A DNA stretch of 64,000 bases, from NCBI GenBank assembly GCA_036841525.1, contig DAITVZ010000012.1, forward strand, positions 1 through 64,000. The letters are read 5' to 3'. Below, piece after piece: positions 1-8,437 of this stretch. Numbering within the stretch: the stretch's first letter is position 1; each line of letters starts with the position of its first letter. The notes beneath the pieces were generated by a model that made no database searches, was not told the DNA's origin, and worked only from the letters and a program-made list of their open reading frames with translations. Made by a program: the position numbers and the translations under genes. Source of the stretch: JAAYEA01 sp012689325. GTDB taxonomy: Bacteria > Chloroflexota > Anaerolineae > JAAYEA01.

Positions 1-355
1 CGACCACAGAGGCCACGGCTAACTCGGCCAGGTGGGACAGGCTGACGGCCCATTCGGTCAGGCCCAGCAGCTCGGCGCGCTCGCGGGCGCGCCCGTGTAA
101 AAAGACCAGCGGCTTGCCCCGGCGGTCCGGCAGGATCTCCATCTCGTTCCAGGAGATGCCGGCGAGGCCGGTGCCCAGCGCCTTGGAGATGGCCTCTTTG
201 GCGGCAAAGCGCGCCGCCAGCTCGGGCACCCGTCCGCGACAATAAGCCGCCTCGGCAGGGGTGTAGACGCGCTCCAGGAAGCGCTGGCCCCACCGCCCCA
301 GCGCGCGCTCGATCCGGGGGATCTCGATGATGTCGATCCCGGTGCTCAATGGCAT
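1..355 (-). CDS. acpS: Holo-[acyl-carrier-protein] synthase, 3' end cut by window
   Basis: Transfers 4'-phosphopantetheine from CoA to the serine of acyl carrier protein, a cytoplasmic step needed for fatty acid synthesis. The frame opens at ATG 355 and stays open to the window edge, giving 118 residues. The N-terminus reads STGIDIIEIPRIE, with the conserved metal-binding Asp8, and RFAAKEAISKALGTG follows with Glu54. Both are AcpS signatures, and AcpS is usually about 120-130 aa, so only a few C-terminal residues are missing. It lies 45 bp downstream of the flippase gene on the same strand and may be cotranscribed with it. Confidence 0.9.
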   Translation of the reverse strand, partial: MPLSTGIDIIEIPRIERALGRWGQRFLERVYTPAEAAYCRGRVPELAARFAAKEAISKALGTGLAGISWNEMEILPDRRGKPLVFLHGRARERAELLGLTEWAVSLSHLAELAVASVV

Positions 356-400
356 AGCGAATCATCCCTCAAGGAATGGGTCTCGGCCTGGCGCCAGCCG

Positions 401-1402
401 CTAGCCGGAAGCGGCCTCCTCCTTGGCCTCTTTGGCCGCGGCGAACTCGCCCCAGCCAATGCTCTCCCGCCACATGAAATAGGCGCCCACCAGCGTAATG
501 GGCAGCCACAGGGTGGCATGCAGCACCAACGTATAGCCCGCGGCCAGCGTCCCCGGGACGCGGAACCCCTCCAGCACCTTGATGCCCAGCGCGTCAAAGG
601 TGCCCACATAGCCGGGGGAAGAGGGGATGGTGGTGGCCAGGTTCACCACGCCGCTCATGAGCATGAGCACATAAAACGGCACGCTAAAGCCAAAGCCTTG
701 CATCACCAGCCAATAGACCACCGTCTCCACCAGCCAGATCAGGGGCGAGATCAGGAAAATCATGGCCACATCGCGCCCGCTGCGCAGCGCGTAGAGACCC
801 TCCATGAAGCGATCGGCGAAACCGCGCACCGGCTCGCGGACGCGCTGCGGCAGGAGATGATCGATCAGCCAGCCATAGACCCGCTGCGCCAGGTCCGGAG
901 AGAGGGCCAGGACGAAAAAGACGGCCAGCGCGCCGCCAAAGGCCAGCCCGCCGATGATCACCACGCGCTGGAGCCAATCGGGCATGGGGGTGAAGGGGAG
1001 CGAGACAAAGACGAACAGCAGCATCACCACGCCATCGAAAATCCGCTCCACGATGATGGTGGCCAGCGTGGCGCTGATGCTAACGTCCTCGCGCTTGCGG
1101 AGGATGTAGGAGCGGATCAGCTCGCCGGCGCGGGCGGGGTAGACGTTGTTGCCCATGTAGCCGATGACGAGGATGGGAAAAAGCCGGCGGATCGGGATCG
1201 CCTTGATCGGCCGCAAGAGATAATGCCACCGCCAGGTGCGGCCCCAGACGGCGACGAAATAGACCAGCACGGCGGGGATCAGCCAGACATAGTTGGCCTG
1301 GCGCACGTCGTCCCACACCTGATCGAGCTTGAGGCCCCGCATGCCCAGGTATAGAAAGACGAGGCTAATGATGACGCCCACCCAGAGCTTCCAATTCTTC
1401 AA
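401..1402 (-). CDS. Lysylphosphatidylglycerol synthase TM region / YbhN-like flippase-domain membrane protein
   Basis: A 333-residue polytopic inner-membrane protein. The first helix is at residues 5-23, and further hydrophobic stretches run to the C-terminus. The segment with GYMGNNVYPARAGELIR (about residues 80-97) is the signature of the UPF0104 / LPG-synthase transmembrane family, which also includes YbhN and AglD proteins. These are thought to flip or handle lipid-linked substrates. No soluble lysyl-transferase domain is present, so it is not a full MprF. The substrate cannot be read from the sequence. It precedes acpS on the same strand. Confidence 0.8.
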   Translation of the reverse strand: MKNWKLWVGVIISLVFLYLGMRGLKLDQVWDDVRQANYVWLIPAVLVYFVAVWGRTWRWHYLLRPIKAIPIRRLFPILVIGYMGNNVYPARAGELIRSYILRKREDVSISATLATIIVERIFDGVVMLLFVFVSLPFTPMPDWLQRVVIIGGLAFGGALAVFFVLALSPDLAQRVYGWLIDHLLPQRVREPVRGFADRFMEGLYALRSGRDVAMIFLISPLIWLVETVVYWLVMQGFGFSVPFYVLMLMSGVVNLATTIPSSPGYVGTFDALGIKVLEGFRVPGTLAAGYTLVLHATLWLPITLVGAYFMWRESIGWGEFAAAKEAKEEAASG

Positions 1403-1499
1403 GGGCTCGCCTCCTGCTCCAGGCTCAACCCAGCGCCCGGCCCGTCTCCAGGCCAGGCGCGGTTCGATCTCGCCGTCGGGTACAGCTATCCGGTCAGGC

Positions 1500-1760
1500 T
1501 CAGGCTTCCTCGGCCTGCTTGGCCTGGGCGCGCTCCACCATCACGCCCAGCAACCGCTCCAGGGCCATGGTATGGCTGCACAGGCCCCGCACAGAGAAGT
1601 AGTGGCAGTCACATTGCCATCCGGTGTCGTGATCGTAGCTAATCACGTGCGTGTCATGTTCGCCGCGAAGGGTCACCTTGAAGCTCTCAAAGTTGATCCG
1701 CTCTGGTTCCGCCGCATATTGCTTGGCCTTCTGAATCTTGCCGATCATGCTCGAATCCAT
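1500..1760 (-). CDS. Small SWIM zinc-finger domain protein
   Basis: An 86-residue protein starting at ATG 1760, chosen because GGAGGT lies at the right distance upstream. Residues around 48-64 contain GWQCDCHYFSVRGLCSH, a CxC...CxH arrangement typical of SWIM zinc fingers, which bind DNA or protein. The rest is helical and charged, and no other domain is visible. The gene is preceded by a strong promoter (1940-1968) and a hairpin with a U-rich tail (1822-1868), so expression may depend on read-through. The exact role is unknown. Confidence 0.75.
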   Translation of the reverse strand: MDSSMIGKIQKAKQYAAEPERINFESFKVTLRGEHDTHVISYDHDTGWQCDCHYFSVRGLCSHTMALERLLGVMVERAQAKQAEEA

Positions 1761-1821
1761 GCTGACCTCCAATTCAGTGATAGGCGTGCTGGTTCCGGGA
1801 TCCCACGGCTGGCGCCTGGGC

Positions 1822-1868
1822 GAAAAACAACAAGAGGACATCAGGACGGGGCGTCCGATGCCCTCTTG
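1822..1868 (-). terminator. Intrinsic terminator-like hairpin in leader of the SWIM gene
   Basis: On the minus strand, CAAGAGG (1868-1862) pairs with CCTCTTG (1837-1831). The stem continues through GCATC/GATGT and GGACG/CGTCC with one bulged base and a small loop, followed at once by TTGTTTTT. It has no U-tract in the plus direction. It sits between a promoter and a gene start, so it is either an attenuator or the 3' end of a short RNA. Confidence 0.65.
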
Positions 1869-1933
1869 ACGATTGCCATATGACAGAAGCTCTGCGCAAC
1901 TCGCCCCCTTGCCAGCTCATGTTGCTTCGTGGT
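1822..1933 (-). ncRNA. Putative ~110-nt leader RNA or small RNA
   Basis: The interval lies between the predicted transcription start of promoter 1940-1968 and the U-tract of hairpin 1822-1868. Internal complementary pairs, GAAGC/GCUUC and GCAAC/GUUGC, overlap each other and could form alternative folds. A 47-codon open frame (ATG at 1917) also crosses it but has no Shine-Dalgarno. I recognise no riboswitch class. The RNA is inferred only from promoter plus terminator. Confidence 0.4.
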
Positions 1934-1939
1934 AAGTCC

Positions 1940-1968
1940 AGTATACTATGATCGGAAACGGTTGTCAA
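1940..1968 (-). promoter_or_regulatory. Sigma-70-type promoter for leader RNA / SWIM gene
   Basis: On the minus strand, TTGACA (1968-1963), a 17-bp spacer and TATACT (1945-1940), close to consensus. It is divergent from the tRNA promoter 40 bp away. Confidence 0.75.
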
Positions 1969-2004
1969 ACGCCGTCCGCCGCGCCGAAAGGCGCCCCGCG
2001 TGCT

Positions 2005-2032
2005 TTGACATTTGGCCCGAAATGGCTATAAT
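2005..2032 (+). promoter_or_regulatory. Promoter of the tRNA-Leu / tRNA-Gly pair
   Basis: TTGACA (2005-2010), a 16-bp spacer and a perfect TATAAT (2027-2032). The tRNA-Leu acceptor stem starts 17 bp after the -10 box. Confidence 0.8.
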
Positions 2033-2048
2033 GTGGAAACTGACCTCT

Positions 2049-2131
2049 GGGGAAGTGTCGGAATTGGCAGACGAGCGTGACTTAGGATCACGTGGAGACA
2101 ATCCGTGAGAGTTCGAGTCTCTTCTTCCCCA
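2049..2131 (+). tRNA. tRNA-Leu (anticodon TAG)
   Basis: The acceptor stem GGGGAAG (2049-2055) pairs with CTTCCCC (2124-2130). The anticodon stem CGTGA/TCACG encloses loop CTTAGGA with anticodon TAG. A long variable arm and GTTCGAGTC T-loop are present, as expected for the class II tRNA-Leu. CCA is not encoded. Confidence 0.93.
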
Positions 2132-2175
2132 CTAGGCACGGTGCGTGGCGCATAGCCCACGCACGCACTCATCGA

Positions 2176-2249
<74 letters not shown>

Positions 2250-2265
2250 TCCATGTCCTGTCGAG

Positions 2266-2291
2266 ACGCTGGTTCCCCGGAACCAGCGTTC
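2266..2291 (+). terminator. Candidate terminator of the tRNA pair
   Basis: ACGCTGGTTC (2266-2275), loop CCCG, then GAACCAGCGT (2280-2289): a perfect 10-bp stem 18 bp after tRNA-Gly. The tail TTCTCTAT is only moderately U-rich. Confidence 0.5.
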
Positions 2292-2322
2292 TCTATGTAA
2301 GCGCTCGTCAGCATGCGATTTC

Positions 2323-2351
2323 TTTAGATTTGTGGAAATCCGTGCTATAAT
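2323..2351 (+). promoter_or_regulatory. Promoter of the tig-clpP-clpX block
   Basis: TTTAGA (2323-2328), a 17-bp spacer and TATAAT (2346-2351), about 30 bp before the trigger factor start. Confidence 0.65.
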
Positions 2352-2383
2352 GAGTTCGTTATCGAAGGAAAGGAGATACTGCC

Positions 2384-3724
2384 TTGAAAGTCACAAGCGA
2401 AAAAACTGGACCGTGCGAGTACACGCTCACCATCGAGGTGGACGAGGAACGCACCAAGAAAGCCCTGCAGAGCACCGCGCGCACCATGACCCGTCGCGCC
2501 CCGATCCCCGGCTTCCGCCCGGGCAAGGCCCCTTACAGTGTCATCGAGGCCTACTTTGGCAAAGAGGTGGTCTATGGCCGGACCATCGAGGCGTTAGGCC
2601 CCGAGGTCTATAAGGAAGCGCTGGACGAGGCCAAGCTGGAGCCCTACTCGCAAGGCAATCTGGACATGGCCACCATGGAGCCATTGGTCCTCAAGGCGGT
2701 CGTCCCCGTGGAGCCCGTGGTGACGCTGGGCGATTATCATAGCATCAAGAAGGACAAGGCGGAGGTCCCCTTCGACGAGGCCGAGATCGACAAGACCATC
2801 GAAGAGCTGCGCGAGCAGCACGCCGAGTGGTCGGCGGTCGAGCGCGCCGTGCAAGAGGGCGACCAGGTGACCATCGACCTGGTGGGCCGCGTCGGCGAGG
2901 AAGAGGTCCTTTCCCAAGCTGGGCGCCGCACCGAAGCGATCCCCACCATGTTCCCCGAGGGGCTGTTCGACCACGTGGTCGGCGTCGAGCCGGGCCAGTC
3001 GGTGGACTATGAGCAGTCCTATCCGGAGGATCATTTCAACTCCAAGCTCGCCGGCAAGACGGTCTCGTACCATCTGACCGTGCAGAGCGTCCGGGAGAAG
3101 GAGTTGCCCCAGGTCACCGACGAGTTCGCCAACACCGTCGGCAGCTATGAGAACCTGGCCGCGCTGCGCGACGGCATCCGCGAAAAGCTGTACACCTCCA
3201 AGCAGGAAGACGCCGACGAGGCGCTGGCCACCGAGATCCTGGCGGCCATCCTGGAGGATGCGACGATGGAGTATCCGCAGGTCGCCGTCGATGACGAAGT
3301 CGAGCGCCACCTGCGCGAGTTCAAGCAGCGCATCCAGAGCCAGGGCTTTTCCTGGGAATCCTACCTGAACACGCAGAAAAAGACCGAGGACGAGCTGCGC
3401 GACGAGGTCCGGCCTTCGGCGGAACAGCACCTGCGCGAGAACATCGTGCTGGCCGAGATCGCCAAGAAGGAAGGGATCAAAGTCGAGGCGGGGGCCGTGG
3501 AGGCCGAGATCGTCAAGATGCTCGAGCCCTATGGCGCCCAGGCCCAGATGCTGCGGCCCTACATCGATAACGAGGTTTCCCGGCAGGGCATCGAGCGCCG
3601 CCTCCTGACCACCCAGACGGTCAAGTGGCTCATCGCCATGGCCACGGGACAGCCTTGGGCCGAAGCCGCCGCGGATCAGCCGCCGGCCGAGGTCGAGGCC
3701 GCCGAGGACGCGGCAGCAGCGTAG
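2384..3724 (+). CDS. tig: Trigger factor, ribosome-associated chaperone
   Basis: A 446-residue chaperone that binds the ribosome at the nascent-chain exit and also has peptidyl-prolyl isomerase activity. The ribosome-docking signature GFRPGKAP is at residues 43-50. An FKBP-like domain follows at about 150-240, then a long helical C-terminal domain and an Ala/Glu-rich tail. The length is usual for the family. The start is TTG 2384, preceded by AAGGAGA at good spacing; no in-frame ATG fits better. It heads the tig-clpP-clpX order that is widely conserved in bacteria. Confidence 0.96.
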   Translation: MKVTSEKTGPCEYTLTIEVDEERTKKALQSTARTMTRRAPIPGFRPGKAPYSVIEAYFGKEVVYGRTIEALGPEVYKEALDEAKLEPYSQGNLDMATMEPLVLKAVVPVEPVVTLGDYHSIKKDKAEVPFDEAEIDKTIEELREQHAEWSAVERAVQEGDQVTIDLVGRVGEEEVLSQAGRRTEAIPTMFPEGLFDHVVGVEPGQSVDYEQSYPEDHFNSKLAGKTVSYHLTVQSVREKELPQVTDEFANTVGSYENLAALRDGIREKLYTSKQEDADEALATEILAAILEDATMEYPQVAVDDEVERHLREFKQRIQSQGFSWESYLNTQKKTEDELRDEVRPSAEQHLRENIVLAEIAKKEGIKVEAGAVEAEIVKMLEPYGAQAQMLRPYIDNEVSRQGIERRLLTTQTVKWLIAMATGQPWAEAAADQPPAEVEAAEDAAAA

Positions 3725-3787
3725 TGACAGGCGCCAGGCTGTGCCCCAGCTTGGGGCGCAGCCTGGCCCATGAAAGGCATTGCACCG

Positions 3788-4420
3788 ATGAGCTATCCGA
3801 GCGCGTTGATCCCCATGGTCATCGAGTCCTCCGGCAGGATGGAGAGGGCTTATGACATCTATTCGCTGCTCCTGAAGGAGCGGATCGTTTTCTTGGGCAC
3901 GGCCATCGACTCGAATGTCGCCAACCTGATCGTGGCCCAGCTCCTCTACCTGGACCGCGAAGACCCCAAGAAAGAGATCTCGCTCTATATCAACTGCCCC
4001 GGCGGCGTCATCTATGCCGGGCTGGCCATCTATGACACCATGCAGCTCATCCACGCCCCCGTCTCCACCATCGCCGTGGGCGCGACGGCTAGCATGGGCA
4101 CCGTGCTCTTGACGGCGGGGACCAAGGGCCACCGCTATGCGCTGCCAAACGCCACCATCCACATGCACCCGGCGGGCGGCGGCGTGCAAGGCTACGCGCC
4201 CGACGTCGAGATCCAGGCCAATGAGTTGCTGCGCATGCAGCGCAAGATCATCGACATGATGGCGCGCCACACCGGCCAGACGCCGGAGCAGATCCGGCTG
4301 GACTTTGACCGCGACCACTATATGGACGCGCAGAGCGCGGTGGCCTACGGGATCGTGGACGAGATCCTGGCCGGGCCGCAGGACAAGGTCACGCCAGCCC
4401 CGGCAGAGCCAAAGGAATAA
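3788..4420 (+). CDS. clpP: ATP-dependent Clp protease proteolytic subunit
   Basis: A serine peptidase that forms the barrel degrading proteins fed by ClpX. Counting from ATG 3788 (210 aa), the nucleophile is Ser102 in GATASMGT, the catalytic His is His127 in IHMHPAGG, and the Asp is probably Asp176 in FDRDHYMD. An upstream in-frame ATG at 3770 exists, but the sequence before it has no Shine-Dalgarno and most ClpP proteins begin close to the chosen point. The stop is 3 bp before clpX, so the two subunits are translated together. Confidence 0.95.
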   Translation: MSYPSALIPMVIESSGRMERAYDIYSLLLKERIVFLGTAIDSNVANLIVAQLLYLDREDPKKEISLYINCPGGVIYAGLAIYDTMQLIHAPVSTIAVGATASMGTVLLTAGTKGHRYALPNATIHMHPAGGGVQGYAPDVEIQANELLRMQRKIIDMMARHTGQTPEQIRLDFDRDHYMDAQSAVAYGIVDEILAGPQDKVTPAPAEPKE

Positions 4421-4423
4421 AAG

Positions 4424-5701
4424 ATGGTCGACGGGCGGAGGCGATACCGCTACTGCTCCTTCTGTCATCGCTCAGAGCTGGAAGTGAGCCGCATCATCGC
4501 AGGGCCAGGGAGCGTTTCCATCTGCGACGAGTGCGTGGACCTCTGCAAAGAGATCCTGGAGAAGGACATCTCGGCGGCGCCGCTGGAGCAGGCCTTTCTG
4601 GAGCGGATCCCTCTGCCCAAGACCATCTATGAACAACTCGATCACTATGTGGTGGGCCAGGATCGCGCCAAAAAGATCCTCTCCGTGGCCGTCTATAACC
4701 ACTACAAGCGGACCATGGCTGGCTCGCTCCTGGAAGGCGTCGAGCTGCAAAAGAGCAACATCCTGCTGATCGGGCCGACGGGCTGCGGCAAGACGCTGCT
4801 GGCCCGCACCCTGGCGCAGATCCTCGATGTGCCCTTTGCCATCGGCGATGCCACCGTGCTCACCGAGGCGGGCTATGTGGGCGAGGATGTGGAAAGCCTG
4901 CTGGTGAGCCTGCTGCAAGCCGCCAACTATGACGTGGCGCGCGCGGAAAAAGGCATCATCTATATCGACGAGATCGACAAGATCGCCCGCAAAGGCGGCG
5001 ACGTGCCCTCCGCCAACCGGGACGTCTCCGGCGAGGGCGTGCAACAGGGCCTGCTCAAGATGCTGGAGAGCACCGTCGCCAAGGTGCCCCGCAAGGGCGG
5101 TCCCAAGAACCCCTTCCAGCAATATATCGAGATCGACACCAGCAACATCCTCTTTATCTGCGGCGGCGCCTTCGATGGCCTCGAGGAGATCATCGACAAG
5201 CGCGTGGGCGAAAGGCGCCGGGTCGGCTTCCGCAGCGACCAGGAGCGCGCCCAAGAGGATCTTCCCCTCGAAAACCTGTTGCACCAGGTGATCCCCGACG
5301 ACCTCATCAAATACGGCCTGATCCCCGAGCTGGTGGGGCGGCTACCCGTCATGGCCTGCGTGGACTCGTTGGACGAAGAGATGCTCGTCCGCATCCTGAC
5401 CGAGCCCAAGAACGCCCTGTTCAAGCAGTATCAGAAGCTTTTTGCGCTGGACAAGGTTGAGCTAGTGTTCACGCCGGAGGCGCTCGCCGAGGTCGCCAGG
5501 GAGGCGCTCAAGCTCAAGACCGGCGCCCGGGCGCTGCGCGGCATCATCGAGGAGACGCTCTTGGAGGCCATGTACGAGATCCCCTCGCGCAAATCGTTGC
5601 AGCGCTGCGTCATCGACGCCGAAGCGATCCGCAGCAGGCGCGTGAACCTCCAGGAGGCGGAAACGGCCTCCCCGACCCAAGAGGCTGGCTCGACCGAATA
5701 G
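4424..5701 (+). CDS. clpX: ATP-dependent Clp protease ATP-binding subunit ClpX
   Basis: An AAA+ unfoldase that selects substrates and threads them into ClpP. The N-terminal zinc domain uses Cys11, Cys14, Cys34 and Cys37. Walker A is GPTGCGKT (117-124), GYVGEDVE is the pore loop region, and IIYIDEIDK is Walker B. The C-terminal small domain is complete, and the total of 425 aa is normal. It sits directly behind clpP with a 3-bp gap. Confidence 0.96.
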   Translation: MVDGRRRYRYCSFCHRSELEVSRIIAGPGSVSICDECVDLCKEILEKDISAAPLEQAFLERIPLPKTIYEQLDHYVVGQDRAKKILSVAVYNHYKRTMAGSLLEGVELQKSNILLIGPTGCGKTLLARTLAQILDVPFAIGDATVLTEAGYVGEDVESLLVSLLQAANYDVARAEKGIIYIDEIDKIARKGGDVPSANRDVSGEGVQQGLLKMLESTVAKVPRKGGPKNPFQQYIEIDTSNILFICGGAFDGLEEIIDKRVGERRRVGFRSDQERAQEDLPLENLLHQVIPDDLIKYGLIPELVGRLPVMACVDSLDEEMLVRILTEPKNALFKQYQKLFALDKVELVFTPEALAEVAREALKLKTGARALRGIIEETLLEAMYEIPSRKSLQRCVIDAEAIRSRRVNLQEAETASPTQEAGSTE

Positions 5702-5749
5702 CATGCGTTCCCTCATGTCTTTTCACCCATTCTCCCGGGAGTTGTACTT

Positions 5750-8413
5750 ATGAAAAGCAGCGCAGAGATCCGCTCCACCTTTCTCCGGTTCTTTGAAGGC
5801 CAGGGCCACACCATCGTGCCCAGCTCGTCGCTGATCCCCGGCAACGATCCCACCCTGCTCTTCGCCAATGCCGGCATGGTGCAGTTCAAGGACGTCTTTT
5901 TGGGCACCGAGAAGCGCGCCTACACCCGCGCCACCACCGCCCAAAAGTGCATGCGCGTCGCCGGCAAGCACAACGACCTGGAGAACGTCGGTCCCTCGCC
6001 GCGGCACCATACCTTCTTCGAGATGCTGGGCAATTTCTCGTTCGGCGACTATTTCAAGCGCGACGCCATCTCTTTTGCCTGGACGCTGATCACGGAGCAA
6101 TTGGGCCTGGAGCCGGAGCGACTCTTTGCCACCGTCTATACCGACGATGACCAGGCCGCCGCGCTCTGGCGCGAGGTGGCCGGGCTGCCCGACGCGCAGA
6201 TCGGGCGGCTGGGCGCCAAGCACAACTTTTGGGAGATGGGCGACACCGGCCCCTGCGGCCCCAATTCCGAGATCTTTTATGACCGCGGCAAGCAATACTG
6301 CACCTGCGGCCTCCCGGAGTGCAACCCGGTGACGGGGAGCGTGCACGACTGCGAGCGCTGGTGGGAGTTCTGGAATCTGGTGTTCATGCAGTTCAACCGC
6401 TTGCCGGACCAGAGCCTGGAGCCGCTGCCCAAGCCCAGCGTGGATACCGGCATGGGCTTTGAGCGCATGGCGGCCATCCTCCAGCAGCGCGATAGCAACT
6501 ATGACACCGACCTCTTTATGCCCATGATGCAGCGGGTGCAAGAGCTCTTGGGCGATAGCGACGCGGCGCGCCGGGACAAGTGGGTGGGCTATCGCGTCAT
6601 CGCCGACCACAGCCGCGCCATCGCCTTCCTCATCGCCGATGGCGTGCTCCCCGGCAACATGGGGCGCAATTATGTGCTGCGCCTGATCCTGCGCCGCGCG
6701 GCGCGCTACGGGCGCATCATGGGCTTCCGGGACGTGTTCATGCCCCAGATCGTGGACGTGGTGATCCAGAACATGGGCGCCCACTATCAGGAGCTGCGCC
6801 AGCGGCGCGAGTTCATCCTCGAGGCCGTGGCCCAGGAGGAGGACCGCTTCCTCCAGACGCTGGATACCGGGCTCAGCCTTTTCGAGGGGCTGGCCCAGCG
6901 GCTGCAGGCCGAGCGGCAGACCGTCGTCCCCGGCAGCGAGGCGTTCAAGCTCTACGATACCTATGGGTTCCCCCTGGACCTGACCAAGGACGTGGCCAAG
7001 GAGCAGGGGCTCACCGTGGACGAGGCCGGCTTCCGGCAGGCCATGGACGAACAGCGCGCCCGCGCCCGGGCCTCCCAGCATTTCGTCTTTAACGAAGAGT
7101 CGGAGCTTTACCGGCAGTTGGCGCTGCCCGCCACCGAATTCCTGGGCTACGACCAAACCGACGCCGCCGCCGAGGTGCTGGCGCTGGTCTGCGACGGCCA
7201 AAGCGTCAGCGAGGCGACGTCGGGGCAAAAGGTGCAGGTCGTGCTCAACCGCAGCCCCTTTTACGCCGAGAGCGGCGGCCAGGTGGGCGATACCGGCCTG
7301 ATCATCTCGCCGACGGGGCGCATCCGCATCGAGGACACACGCCGCCCGGTGGCCGAGCTGACCGCCCACTATGGGCAGGTGCTGGAGGGCCAGGTCGCGG
7401 TGGGCGATGCCGTGGAGGCGCAGGTGGACGTGGAGCGCCGGCTGGATATCGCCCGCAACCACACGGCCACCCACCTGCTGCACCGCGCCCTGCGCCAGGT
7501 GCTCGGCGACCACGCCCGGCAGTCCGGCTCGCTGGTGGCGCCCGACCGCCTGCGCTTCGACTTTACGCACCTCGCCGCCATGACGCCGGAGGAATTGGCG
7601 CGCGTCGAGGCGCTGGTGAACGACCACATCCGGGAGGACCTCCCGCTGGTCTCGCGGGTCATCAGCTATCGCGAGGCCATCGCCGCGGGCACCACCGCCC
7701 TCTTTGGCGAGAAATACGGCGATATCGTCCGCCAGGTGAACATTGCCGACTATACCAGCGAGCTGTGCGGCGGCACGCACCTGCGCGCCACCGGGCAGAT
7801 CGGCCTCTTTGTGCTCCTCTCCGAGGCCAGCATCGGCTCCGGCCTGCGGCGCATCGAGGCCCTGACTGGCCGCGGCGCCGAGGAGCACGTCCGGCAGCAA
7901 GCGCAGCTCATCGCCCAGGTGGCCGCCACCCTGGAGACCAAGGCCGGGGGGCTGCTGCAAAAGGCGGAGGGGCTGCTGGCGCAACTGCGCGAGCAACAAC
8001 ACGAGATCGAAAACCTGCGCCGCGAGCTGGCGCAACGGGACGTGGACCAGCTCTTGGGGCAAACGCAAGAGGTCGGCGGCGTCCGCGTGCTGGCGCTCCA
8101 GGTGGAGGCGGCGGACATCAACGCGCTGCGCGAGATGGCCGACCTTTTCCGCGACCGGCTCGGGTCGGCGGTCATCGCCCTGGCGGCGGCCATCGAAGGC
8201 AAGCCCGCGCTGGTGATCACCGCCACCGCGGACCTGGTCGCCCGCGGCTTTGACGCGGTCAAGGCGGTGCGCGAGGTGGGCCAGGTGGTCGGCGGCGGCG
8301 GGGGCGGCCGCCCCAACATGGCGCAGGCGGGAGGCCGCGATGCGGCCAAGATCCCGGATGCCCTGGCCCTGATCCCCCAGGTGGTGGCTCGGACCGCCTG
8401 GCGACAAGCGTAA
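5750..8413 (+). CDS. alaS: Alanyl-tRNA synthetase
   Basis: A class II synthetase that charges tRNA-Ala in the cytoplasm. At 887 aa it is full length: a catalytic domain at the N-terminus, an editing domain with the zinc-binding motif HTATH (His571, His575) and CGGTH (Cys673, His677), and a C-Ala domain ending in a Gly-rich GGGGGGRPNMAQAGG segment. The ATG at 5750 follows GGGAGTTG. It stands 48 bp after clpX and 24 bp before the next gene. Confidence 0.97.
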   Translation: MKSSAEIRSTFLRFFEGQGHTIVPSSSLIPGNDPTLLFANAGMVQFKDVFLGTEKRAYTRATTAQKCMRVAGKHNDLENVGPSPRHHTFFEMLGNFSFGDYFKRDAISFAWTLITEQLGLEPERLFATVYTDDDQAAALWREVAGLPDAQIGRLGAKHNFWEMGDTGPCGPNSEIFYDRGKQYCTCGLPECNPVTGSVHDCERWWEFWNLVFMQFNRLPDQSLEPLPKPSVDTGMGFERMAAILQQRDSNYDTDLFMPMMQRVQELLGDSDAARRDKWVGYRVIADHSRAIAFLIADGVLPGNMGRNYVLRLILRRAARYGRIMGFRDVFMPQIVDVVIQNMGAHYQELRQRREFILEAVAQEEDRFLQTLDTGLSLFEGLAQRLQAERQTVVPGSEAFKLYDTYGFPLDLTKDVAKEQGLTVDEAGFRQAMDEQRARARASQHFVFNEESELYRQLALPATEFLGYDQTDAAAEVLALVCDGQSVSEATSGQKVQVVLNRSPFYAESGGQVGDTGLIISPTGRIRIEDTRRPVAELTAHYGQVLEGQVAVGDAVEAQVDVERRLDIARNHTATHLLHRALRQVLGDHARQSGSLVAPDRLRFDFTHLAAMTPEELARVEALVNDHIREDLPLVSRVISYREAIAAGTTALFGEKYGDIVRQVNIADYTSELCGGTHLRATGQIGLFVLLSEASIGSGLRRIEALTGRGAEEHVRQQAQLIAQVAATLETKAGGLLQKAEGLLAQLREQQHEIENLRRELAQRDVDQLLGQTQEVGGVRVLALQVEAADINALREMADLFRDRLGSAVIALAAAIEGKPALVITATADLVARGFDAVKAVREVGQVVGGGGGGRPNMAQAGGRDAAKIPDALALIPQVVARTAWRQA

Positions 8414-8437
8414 TGGCGAACGACAACGAGGTCAGCC

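Noticed and set aside
2594..4468. Very long open frame on the minus strand opposite trigger factor and clpP
   Set aside because: High GC keeps antisense frames open; the plus strand carries unmistakable Tig and ClpP motifs, and the antisense product is a low-complexity Leu/Asp/His/Gly string with no domain.
5723..8407. 894-codon open frame antisense to alaS
   Set aside because: Mirror of AlaRS codons; composition is His/Gly/Leu/Ala-rich and no motif is visible.
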